Source of the DNA: an uncultured Prevotella sp.
GTDB taxonomy: Bacteria; Bacteroidota; Bacteroidia; Bacteroidales; Bacteroidaceae
Assembly: GCA_946186945.1 (NCBI GenBank)
Contig: CAMHPC010000013.1
Location: 1-33,710, forward strand
Direction: 5' to 3'
DNA length: 33,710 nucleotides
This document shows positions 17,613-23,892 of this stretch, one piece after another; within the stretch, counting starts at the first letter, position 1, and the number at the start of each line of letters is the position of its first letter. The position numbers were made by a program, and so were the translations under genes. The notes under the pieces are model-generated. The model did no database searches. It was not told the origin of the DNA and saw nothing but the letters and a program-made list of their open reading frames with translations.

Positions 17613-18461
17613 CTATTTTACCCTCTTCACGCCATCGGCAATGAGCACGCCACGGCTATGTTCGGTAGCGGGGGTGCCGTCGATGTGGTAGATACTTGCC
17701 GTGCCCTGCGTGTGAGCGTTATCGGCATGGATATTGTTTACGCCAGTGAGAGACTTGTACTCCTGCTGAGCCATTTTCATCTGCGCCAGGAACTCCTCGT
17801 TGCTCTGCAGGGCGCAGAAGCCCACCGATGCTGCGGCGCGACTGGCGTCCACATCGCTCTGCCAGTGAGCGCCCAGTATCACGCGACTGTTGCAGTAGTC
17901 CCATCCGCGTGCAAACACCTGGTCGGCACGCTCGGGTGCTATCTGTGCCAGGAGCAGCGAGATGGTCCATCCGCGCAGGCTGTGGCCCGAGGGGTAACTG
18001 CCTTCGCCGCGCAGGTCATCCTCCTCGTGCGAGGGCATGGTGTCGTAGAAGCGTTCGAAGGGGCGCTGGCGGTTATAGAAAGCCTTGGTCTCCTTGCGCA
18101 TGGGGTCGGTAGTGGCGAGCGCTGTGACCATGAGTTTGTATATCTGGGGTGTGGCAGTCTCATTTATCTCCAGCCCGAAGGCATCCTTCCACTGCAGGAA
18201 GAGTTTGGCGAGGTTTTCCCACTCGGCATCGGCAATGGCAAGAGCCACACGCTCGGCATCCTCGCGCTGCTGTCTGCCCCAGGCATAGCGCACCACATCG
18301 TTGGCAAACTCCGGACTCTCGAAGGCAGGAGGTGCCGGCATGATGTTTATGAGGTGCGGCATCTGGTCTAAGGGGATATAAGGCTGTACGGTATCGTCCT
18401 GAGCACTAACGCTCATCGTAGCCATCATGGCTGCTACGGCCAAAAACATTTTCTTTTTCAT
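17613..18461 (-). CDS. Secreted class A nonspecific acid phosphatase (PAP2 superfamily) with T9SS-like C-terminus
   Basis: 282 residues from the ATG at 18461, which begins a signal peptide (MKKKMFLAVAAMMATMSVSA). The same frame stays open far upstream through a repeat array, but that part has no coding character. All three parts of the PAP2 active site are present: KAFYNRQRP (K126, R133), GSYPSGHSLRG (H160) and SRVILGAHWQSD (R193, catalytic H199, D203). This is the class A acid phosphatase pattern, which releases phosphate from many organic phosphomonoesters outside the cytoplasm. The end, ASIYHIDGTPA then GVLIADGVKRVK, looks like a somewhat diverged T9SS sorting signal, so it may be surface-attached or released. 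It is followed by 51 bases and then the protease promoter. Confidence 0.92.
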   Translation of the reverse strand: MKKKMFLAVAAMMATMSVSAQDDTVQPYIPLDQMPHLINIMPAPPAFESPEFANDVVRYAWGRQQREDAERVALAIADAEWENLAKLFLQWKDAFGLEINETATPQIYKLMVTALATTDPMRKETKAFYNRQRPFERFYDTMPSHEEDDLRGEGSYPSGHSLRGWTISLLLAQIAPERADQVFARGWDYCNSRVILGAHWQSDVDASRAAASVGFCALQSNEEFLAQMKMAQQEYKSLTGVNNIHADNAHTQGTASIYHIDGTPATEHSRGVLIADGVKRVK

Positions 18462-18499
18462 GTTGTAAGTTTTTTTTGATATAGTTAGTATTTCCGCTG

Positions 18500-18507
18500 C
18501 AAAGGTA
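18500..18507 (-). promoter_or_regulatory. -7 box of the acid phosphatase gene
   Basis: TACCTTTG on the minus strand, 38 bases before the start codon at 18461. No TTTG is seen at the usual -33 distance. The sequence where it would lie is within the 28-base direct repeat at 18510-18537. Confidence 0.6.
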
Positions 18508-18509
18508 AG

Positions 18510-18537
18510 AAAAGTGTGCGAGAGTGGATGATTTTTT
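18510..18537. repeat. 28-bp direct repeat, left copy
   Basis: This 28-base stretch (begins AAAAGTGTGCGAGAGTGG, ends in six T) is identical to 19646-19673. The two copies bound a 1.1-kb interval holding two minisatellites and the four-helix-bundle gene. Confidence 0.85.
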
Positions 18538-18545
18538 CTTCTAGT

Positions 18546-18662
18546 TTTTCTATATGGTCTAGATGGTCTAGATGGTCTAGATTTTCTAGATGGTCTAGAT
18601 GGTCTAGATGGTCTAGATTTTCTAGATGGTCTAGATGGTCTAGATTTTCTAGATTTTCTAGA
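18546..18662. repeat. 9-bp minisatellite, 13 units of TNNTCTAGA
   Basis: Thirteen uninterrupted 9-base units occupy 117 bases. Two unit types alternate, TTTTCTAGA (T) and TGGTCTAGA (G), in the order T-G-G-G-T-G-G-G-T-G-G-T-T; the first T unit ends TATA. Because 9 is a multiple of 3, the array is open in several frames on both strands, giving WSR/FSR or SRP/SRK peptide repeats that are artefacts. It lies between the divergent phosphatase and four-helix genes. Confidence 0.92.
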
Positions 18663-18726
18663 CACCTTCTTATAATAAATACTACACTTATACGTTATTA
18701 TGATAAACTTTAATACTATTTTTACT

Positions 18727-19419
18727 ATGCAAAACAAAGACCATGACAATGACCATGGGAGTTCTGCACAAACGATAGGTTCTATACTACGCAAGCAAGC
18801 CAACTGGAAAAAACTATGGTTCTACCAGAAGACTGTGGTACTGTATCAGATGACATACGTATTCACCAGGCGGTTCCTGCCTAAATATGGCGACAGGACC
18901 GTGGACCAGATGGTACAGGCTGCTCGCTCTGGCAAGCAGAACATAGTGGAAGGGTCGGCGGACGGCATGACGTCTATGGAACTGGAGATAAAACTACTCA
19001 ACGTGGCACGGTCGAGCATACAGGAATTGTTGGAAGACTACGAAGATTATCTGCCAGCCCACGGACTGAATAAATGGAACGTGGGACACCCCAGATACGA
19101 CACCATGCTGGAATACTGCCGCACACACAACTATCTGTCAGACTACGAACGTTTCTTTGAGAAGTGGACGGATGAGGAGATGGCAAACGTTGGCATCACA
19201 CTCTGCCGGATGGTGGATAAGATGATGATGACATACCAAGAGAAGAAAGTAAACGAGTTTACTACCGACGGCGGCATTCGCGAACGCATGACGGCTGCGA
19301 GGTTAGGGTATCGCACAAACCAAAGAGAAACGATAGAACAACTGCAACAACAGATGGACTGTGTGAGGCAGGAGAATGAAAAACTAAAACAACTAATCAA
19401 GGATTTAGAAGATAGTTGA
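18727..19419 (+). CDS. Four-helix-bundle suffix-domain protein
   Basis: 230 residues from 18727 (MQNKDHDNDHG). An in-frame ATG at 18700 would add nine residues and is an equally open choice. Residues about 25-120 match the four-helix-bundle proteins related to the ORF in 23S rRNA intervening sequences (WKKLWFYQKTVVLYQMTYVF, GDRTVDQMVQAARSGKQNI, VEGSADGMTS, LEIKLLNVARSSIQELLEDY). The rest matches the 'suffix' extension found in many Bacteroidetes members, ending in a leucine/glutamine coiled coil (ETIEQLQQQMDCVRQENEKL). The function of this family is unknown. The gene is bounded by 28-bp direct repeats and by minisatellites on both sides, suggesting a mobile or repeatedly exchanged cassette. 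Confidence 0.85.
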   Translation: MQNKDHDNDHGSSAQTIGSILRKQANWKKLWFYQKTVVLYQMTYVFTRRFLPKYGDRTVDQMVQAARSGKQNIVEGSADGMTSMELEIKLLNVARSSIQELLEDYEDYLPAHGLNKWNVGHPRYDTMLEYCRTHNYLSDYERFFEKWTDEEMANVGITLCRMVDKMMMTYQEKKVNEFTTDGGIRERMTAARLGYRTNQRETIEQLQQQMDCVRQENEKLKQLIKDLEDS

Positions 19420-19442
19420 GCGCACGGCTTCTTGCCGTGCGC
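19420..19442. repeat. Hairpin after the four-helix gene
   Basis: GCGCACGGCTTCTTGCCGTGCGC forms a stem of nine pairs (GCGCACGGC / GCCGTGCGC) starting one base after the stop codon. A TACTGTTTTGG run follows, so it may act as a weak terminator. It also marks the start of the 39-bp array. Confidence 0.6.
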
Positions 19443-19616
19443 TACTGTTTTGGTACGTCGGGTGAAAGGCGAGGCGACCACTACTGTTTTGGTACGTCGG
19501 GTGAAAGGCGAGGCGACCACTACTGTTTTGGGGCGTCGGGTGAAAGGCGAGGTGACCACTACTGTTTTGAGGCGTCGGGTGAAAGGCGAGGTGACCACTA
19601 CTGTTTTGGGGCGGAT
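19443..19616. repeat. 39-bp tandem repeat, four full units plus a partial
   Basis: Units start at 19443, 19482, 19521, 19560 and 19599 (partial). They begin TACTGTTTTGG and contain GTCGGGTGAAAGGCGAGG. Units differ at only a few positions (GGTACG, GGGGCG or GAGGCG; GGCGAC or GGTGAC). 39 bases is 13 codons, so the array stays open on both strands (YCFGTSGERRGDH on plus). There are no spacers, so it is not a CRISPR array. Confidence 0.92.
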
Positions 19617-19645
19617 GTTGGCGGCAGCGGTGACCATGAGTTTAT

Positions 19646-19673
19646 AAAAGTGTGCGAGAGTGGATGATTTTTT
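19646..19673. repeat. 28-bp direct repeat, right copy
   Basis: Identical to 18510-18537. Just before it, 19606-19645 resembles an internal piece of the acid phosphatase gene near 18101-18141 (shared TGACCATGAGTTT and flanking similarity). On the minus strand this reads YKLMVTAAAN against YKLMVTALAT in the enzyme. The sequence therefore looks like a decayed partial copy of the phosphatase locus. Confidence 0.75.
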
Positions 19674-19705
19674 TCTCATAATTCTAAAAAATGGTGTATT
19701 TTTTA

Positions 19706-19713
19706 TAAATTTG
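19706..19713 (+). promoter_or_regulatory. -7 box of the YD-repeat-like protein gene
   Basis: TAAATTTG fits TAnnTTTG and lies 37 bases before the start codon at 19751. No clear -33 TTTG is seen. Confidence 0.55.
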
Positions 19714-19750
19714 CCCCAAGAGAAACCAAAAACTTAAAACGCAATAAGAC

Positions 19751-20737
19751 ATGAAAAGACTGACGATTATGACTGTGCTGATGCTGACCACAACATGCGC
19801 AATGGGACAAGTGACTTATTTCTGCAACAATTTCTTCCTGCACGTGTTCACATACACGGGATACTCATCGTACGACTGGCGTTACGAGCCCCAGAGAACC
19901 GATAAGGAGCGTGCCAACCTGCACGGCAACGTAAGAAAAGTGGTGACCAACATCACCGACAAGACAGGTAGAGGTTTTGGTGAACAATTCACCGACACCA
20001 CCTACTATAGAACCGATGGCAACATAGACAGAATCATTGCACTCAAGAGAGACGCCTATAACCCCAAGAACAAATTCCGCCCCGACACATGGTATTACGA
20101 GTATGACGAAGAAGGAAAGTTGGAGAAATATACGTTATTCTCGCAAGTACAGATGTATAATGGCAAAGAAGAGCGGAAGGAAATTCACACTGCCATACGC
20201 GATGACCGTGGGAGAATAGTAAGCGAAGAGACGAGAAACTACTCTTTAAACAAAGCCAACAAATGGGAAGAATTCGGTTCGGGCGATAAAGTGACATGGA
20301 GATGGAAATATGACGGCAACGGTCAGTTGGTTTCAGGCATAGGAGGACCATTGAATATGTCGCTGACATATCAGGACGGCAGGTTGACCAGGATAGAAGG
20401 GACGGGGGCAAAACCGTCCACGTTAACATACGATGCACAGGGCAGACTAACCACCTTCAAGGACTATGCCACTGAAGAAATGGATGACGAGGAGCGCTCC
20501 GAGATATGCACCACACTGACATACAACGACAATGGCGACATAGTAAAGGCAGTGAAAGAATCATGGGACTGCACCAGCAAGTGGCAGAGACGCAAGAAGT
20601 TATTTACATACATTTATACGTTCAACTACACCTACGACGAGAAAGGCAACTGGACTAAGGCGGTGGTAAACTGGAAGACAGGCAAAGGAGCACCCACCAT
20701 GGCATTCACCGTGACGAGGACTATCAGTTATAGGTAA
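19751..20737 (+). CDS. Secreted protein with YD/RHS-like repeats, function unknown
   Basis: 328 residues with a signal peptide (MKRLTIMTVLMLTTTCAMGQ). The mature part consists of short beta-hairpin repeats with the Tyr-Asp/Asn-Gly pattern of YD (RHS-like) repeats: YYEYDEEGKLEKYT, WKYDGNGQLVSG, LTYQDGRLTRIEG, LTYDAQGRLTTFKD, LTYNDNGDIVKAV and YTYDEKGNWTKAV. Such small secreted YD-repeat proteins are common in Bacteroidetes without assigned function. They lack the toxin end and cage length of real RHS proteins. No T9SS signal or lipobox is visible, so it is periplasmic or secreted. It appears to be monocistronic. Confidence 0.8.
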   Translation: MKRLTIMTVLMLTTTCAMGQVTYFCNNFFLHVFTYTGYSSYDWRYEPQRTDKERANLHGNVRKVVTNITDKTGRGFGEQFTDTTYYRTDGNIDRIIALKRDAYNPKNKFRPDTWYYEYDEEGKLEKYTLFSQVQMYNGKEERKEIHTAIRDDRGRIVSEETRNYSLNKANKWEEFGSGDKVTWRWKYDGNGQLVSGIGGPLNMSLTYQDGRLTRIEGTGAKPSTLTYDAQGRLTTFKDYATEEMDDEERSEICTTLTYNDNGDIVKAVKESWDCTSKWQRRKKLFTYIYTFNYTYDEKGNWTKAVVNWKTGKGAPTMAFTVTRTISYR

Positions 20738-20838
20738 GGTCTGCATCACAATGGCACGAGGGGAAACGGGAAAGATGAATAGGGAAAAACCCATTGCGAA
20801 ATAGGGAAAACTAATATCGGCGAAGCAAGATAATACTC

Positions 20839-20846
20839 TATCTTTG
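20839..20846 (+). promoter_or_regulatory. -7 box before the Asn/His-rich secreted protein
   Basis: TATCTTTG, an exact TAnnTTTG match, lies 56 bases before the start codon at 20903. No TTTG is seen at -33. Confidence 0.6.
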
Positions 20847-20902
20847 CACCAGAACAAGAGACAAAAGCAAAATAAAAGTTTAACCCTTAAAAAAGAAAGA
20901 GT

Positions 20903-21535
20903 ATGAAAAAGATATTTACTTTGGCCATGCTGATGACGATATGCATCACCGCCTCCGCCCTCCCCTTCAACCAGGCACAGTCAGAAGCCCTGTTCCTCAG
21001 CGACAAGATGGCTTACGAACTGGGACTCAGTGGCACACAGTATCAGGCAGTGTACGAGATCAACCTCGACTACATGCTGATCGTGAACAGCCAGAACACC
21101 GTGAAGGGCACCTACTGGAACCGCCGTAATGCCGACCTGCGCTACGTGCTCACCGGATACCAGTATGAGAAATACCAGAACACCTCCTACTTCTACAGTC
21201 CGCTGACATGGTATCGCGGCAACCTCCGCTTCGCAGTGTACAACCGCTACACCAACCGCAACCACTTCTACGTGGGCAGGCCAAACGTGTACAATACCTA
21301 CCGCGGCGGCAACAACAAGCACAAGAACAGTGTGTACAAGGGACGCAACTTCAATCCTCCCACACCCTCCAACACCTACCACAATGGCAACAAGCACAAC
21401 CCAGTGGTGAAGCCCAATAACGGCAAACAGCCACACGCCGGCACTGGCAACACCTTCAACCACAATATGAACAACAACAAACGCCCCAACGGAAACAACG
21501 GAGGCAACCCACACTTCGGACACAACAGGAAATGA
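20903..21535 (+). CDS. Secreted protein with Asn/His/Gly-rich tail, function unknown
   Basis: 210 residues with a signal peptide (MKKIFTLAMLMTICITASA). Residues 20-90 are helical and include SDKMAYELGLSGTQYQAVYE, which resembles the helical LTxxQ-type pattern of Spy/CpxP-like periplasmic proteins, though the match is only suggestive. Residues 90-135 are rich in Tyr, Asn and Arg. From about 135 the chain is low-complexity Asn, His, Gly, Lys and Pro (NGNKHNPVVKPNNGKQPHAG), probably disordered and possibly metal-binding through its many His residues. It has its own -7 box and a terminator, so it is a single-gene unit. I do not recognise a named family. Confidence 0.8.
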   Translation: MKKIFTLAMLMTICITASALPFNQAQSEALFLSDKMAYELGLSGTQYQAVYEINLDYMLIVNSQNTVKGTYWNRRNADLRYVLTGYQYEKYQNTSYFYSPLTWYRGNLRFAVYNRYTNRNHFYVGRPNVYNTYRGGNNKHKNSVYKGRNFNPPTPSNTYHNGNKHNPVVKPNNGKQPHAGTGNTFNHNMNNNKRPNGNNGGNPHFGHNRK

Positions 21536-21574
21536 CGACAACACTAACACTTCACCATAACCACTAAACACCAT

Positions 21575-21608
21575 GGGCGCCCACTCACAGCAGTGGGCGC
21601 CCTCCTTT
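21575..21608 (+). terminator. Terminator after the Asn/His-rich protein gene
   Basis: A perfect 11-bp GC-rich stem (GGGCGCCCACT / AGTGGGCGCCC) with a six-base loop is followed by TCCTTT. The short T run makes it a weaker intrinsic terminator, but its place 39 bases after the stop fits. Confidence 0.7.
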
Positions 21609-21650
21609 GCCATAAAAGATGTGAACAAAAACTGATTTTCCAAAAAATTG

Positions 21651-21682
21651 TTTGCAGGTATCGCAGATTATTGCGAACTTTG
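21651..21682 (+). promoter_or_regulatory. Promoter of the nadE cluster
   Basis: TTTG at 21651-21654 and GAACTTTG at 21675-21682 are 20 bases apart. The -7 box differs from TAnnTTTG only in its first base. It lies 50 bases before the nadE start. Confidence 0.55.
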
Positions 21683-21732
21683 TGACGATATTGTACTCGA
21701 TGCAATAATTATCGGAACAAAACATTTAGGCT

Positions 21733-22581
21733 ATGGACTATAAGAAAGTATATGAGACAATGGTGAGCCAGACGGCACAGTATCTGACCAAGCACGGTCT
21801 GAAGACCATGGTACTGGGTTTCTCGGGCGGCATCGACTCCACCGTGACCGCCGCCATCTGTCATGAAGTGGTGCGACGCCACCCCGAACAGCAATTCAGG
21901 CTGATAGGCGTGAGTATGCCCTGTTCGACAAACTCTGCAGAGGAGAACGACTCTGCCACCCTCGGTCTGCGAGCCTTCTGCGATGAATACTGGGTGGAGA
22001 ACCTGCAGGCACAGTACCTGCTGATGAAAGCCACCTGCGAACAGCGGTATGCTTCCACCCCCATATCTCAAGGCAATATCAAAGCCCGCCTGCGCATGAT
22101 ATATCTGTACAACATAGCCTCGGTGACCGGCGGACTGGTGATGGACACCGACAACCTGACCGAGCACAACCTGGGTTTCTGGACCATCCACGGCGATGTG
22201 GCAGACTACAACCCCATAGGCGGTCTGTGGAAACATGAGGTGTATGAACTGGTGAAATATCTGTTTACCGAGTGCTATACCGACGAAGGCGATGCACGCT
22301 ACCAGTCGCTGCGCGCCGCCTACGACATCATGCCCACCGACGGCAACGGAGTGGCTGCCGGCGGCGATATGGCACAGATAGCGCCGGGGCACACCTACGA
22401 GGATGTGGACGACATACTGGACACCTACCTGCGACACGGTGATGACGAGCAGCAGATGCGCAGACTGACCGACGCCTACAGTGCCGAGACCGTGGAGAGA
22501 GTGCTGAAGCGCCACCGCGGGTCGGAATACAAGCGCAAGCGCATGCCAATAGTGATAGAACGCTCACTCTACGACGACTGA
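21733..22581 (+). CDS. nadE: Ammonia-dependent NAD(+) synthetase
   Basis: 282 residues. It converts deamido-NAD+ with ATP and ammonia to NAD+, the last step of NAD synthesis, in the cytosol. The ATP-pyrophosphatase P-loop is LGFSGGIDSTVTAA (SGGIDS at 31-36). Further family blocks are QGNIKARLRM, VMDTDNLTEHNLGFWTIHGD and NPIGGLWKHEVYEL. There is no N-terminal glutaminase domain, so it is the short, ammonia-using form rather than the glutamine-dependent one. It is the first gene of a plus-strand cluster: the next start is 4 bases after its stop. Confidence 0.95.
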   Translation: MDYKKVYETMVSQTAQYLTKHGLKTMVLGFSGGIDSTVTAAICHEVVRRHPEQQFRLIGVSMPCSTNSAEENDSATLGLRAFCDEYWVENLQAQYLLMKATCEQRYASTPISQGNIKARLRMIYLYNIASVTGGLVMDTDNLTEHNLGFWTIHGDVADYNPIGGLWKHEVYELVKYLFTECYTDEGDARYQSLRAAYDIMPTDGNGVAAGGDMAQIAPGHTYEDVDDILDTYLRHGDDEQQMRRLTDAYSAETVERVLKRHRGSEYKRKRMPIVIERSLYDD

Positions 22582-22584
22582 GAG

Positions 22585-22989
22585 ATGCTGCAGCGCGACT
22601 ATATCATGCGACTAATACAGGAGTTTGCTGCCGCCATGCAGCGCTTCTTAGAGAAGAAGGAGGTGGAAGACCGCCAGGCAGCCCTGCGCGACCTCTACCG
22701 TCAGTATCTGGGCGAGTATGAACTGTATCAGCAGGGCACGATGGACGAGGTGATGCAATCCTTCGGACGGTGGCATGAAGACGAACGGCTGCAGCGCATG
22801 GAGATGCTCGCCGAACTGTATTACACCGAGGCATACCTGAGGAGCCTGCCCGTGCGCGAGGAACTGCTGCGCAGGGCACACCTGATCTTCGTATTCATAG
22901 ACAGCCACAGCGGCACCTTCTCGTTTGAGCGCCGCCACAAGATAGAAGCAATAGAACGAGAGATAGAAAAAGGACAAGAGACACGATGA
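22585..22989 (+). CDS. Small helical protein, DUF6483-like
   Basis: 134 residues, almost entirely helical and charged, starting MLQRDYIMRLIQEFAAAMQR. That opening resembles the DUF6483 group of bacterial proteins, whose function is unknown; the match is from memory. It has no signal peptide or membrane segment, so it is cytosolic. The start is 4 bases after nadE and its stop overlaps the start of the PorD-like gene (ATGA), so translation of the three is coupled. TPR-like or adaptor roles are possible but not shown. Confidence 0.75.
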   Translation: MLQRDYIMRLIQEFAAAMQRFLEKKEVEDRQAALRDLYRQYLGEYELYQQGTMDEVMQSFGRWHEDERLQRMEMLAELYYTEAYLRSLPVREELLRRAHLIFVFIDSHSGTFSFERRHKIEAIEREIEKGQETR

Positions 22990-23891
22990 AGAAAATAGCG
23001 ATGATAGTATGTATGGCCATGATGACCATATATGCACACAGTCAGGAACTGCAGGCACGCGTGACGGTGAACCACCAGCAGATACAGGGCACAGATGCCT
23101 CAGTGTTTGAGGCACTGCAACAGACCCTGGAGCAGTTTATCAACGACAGGCAGTGGACCAACCTGCAGTTTCAGAAAAACGAGCGCATACCATGCAATTT
23201 CAATATCACCGTGACCAAGTATGACCCCTCTACCAACGTCGTCACCGCCAATGCCCTGATACAGGCCAACCGCCCTGTGTACAACTCCACCTACACCACC
23301 ACGCTGTACAACAACAAGGACAACGACTTCACCTTCCAGTTCTCGCAGTTTGACCAACTGGAGTGGAATGAGGACATGATAGACAACCAACTGACGGCAC
23401 TGGTGGCATATTATGCCCTGCTCATCATCGGTCTGGACCTCGACTCCTTCTCACCCATGGGTGGTGAGGATGTGCTGCAGAGGTGCATGAACCTGACCAA
23501 CAACGCCCAGAACCTGGACTACCCCGGGTGGAAGGCATTTGACAACGACCGCAACCGCTTTGCCATAATCAACGACTATCTGGACGGCGGCATGGCGCCC
23601 TTCCGCCAACTGCAATACGACTACTACCGCAAGGGACTGGACGAGATGGCCAATAATGCCGAACGCGGACGGACGGCGATAACCACCGCCCTGGAGGAGG
23701 GTCTGAAGAAATGTCATGAGAACAAGCCACTGAGCATGCTGCCGCAGATATGGACCGACTACAAGAAAGACGAACTGGCAAACATATACAACGGCAAGGG
23801 CACACAGAAGGAGAAGGAGTCGGTGTACGACATACTCTTCTCTATCAACGCCTCGCAAAACGCTTCGTGGGAGAAGATAAAACAACAGTGA
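22986..23891 (+). CDS. porD: PorD-like type IX secretion protein (DUF4835)
   Basis: 301 residues with a signal peptide (MKKIAMIVCMAMMTIYAHSQ). The mature part begins ELQARVTVNHQQIQGTD and contains FEALQQTLEQFINDRQWTNL, ANRPVYNSTYTTTLYNNKDN and GLDLDSFSPMGG, matching the DUF4835 family that is annotated as T9SS protein PorD. The precise role of PorD is not well defined. It is considered part of, or accessory to, the export apparatus in the periplasm. Placement directly before recN (one base between stop and start) is a conserved arrangement in Bacteroidetes as far as I recall. Three likely T9SS cargo proteins are encoded in the same window. Confidence 0.85.
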   Translation: MKKIAMIVCMAMMTIYAHSQELQARVTVNHQQIQGTDASVFEALQQTLEQFINDRQWTNLQFQKNERIPCNFNITVTKYDPSTNVVTANALIQANRPVYNSTYTTTLYNNKDNDFTFQFSQFDQLEWNEDMIDNQLTALVAYYALLIIGLDLDSFSPMGGEDVLQRCMNLTNNAQNLDYPGWKAFDNDRNRFAIINDYLDGGMAPFRQLQYDYYRKGLDEMANNAERGRTAITTALEEGLKKCHENKPLSMLPQIWTDYKKDELANIYNGKGTQKEKESVYDILFSINASQNASWEKIKQQ

Positions 23892-23892
23892 T

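Noticed and set aside
17556..18371. Plus-strand open frame opposite the acid phosphatase
   Set aside because: The minus frame has the three PAP2 motifs and a signal peptide. The plus frame is a shadow produced by GC-rich codons.
18462..18803. Upstream extension of the phosphatase frame with SRP/SRK repeats
   Set aside because: It runs through the 9-bp minisatellite and the -7 box, and over the start of the four-helix gene. The signal peptide at 18461 marks the real start.
19443..19616. CRISPR array
   Set aside because: Repeats are directly adjacent with no spacers, and no cas genes are present.
19416..19667. 83-codon frame starting at TTG, reading YCFG...GERRGDH repeats
   Set aside because: A non-ATG start and a product that is only the 39-bp tandem repeat. 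Kept as a question in the findings but not called a gene.
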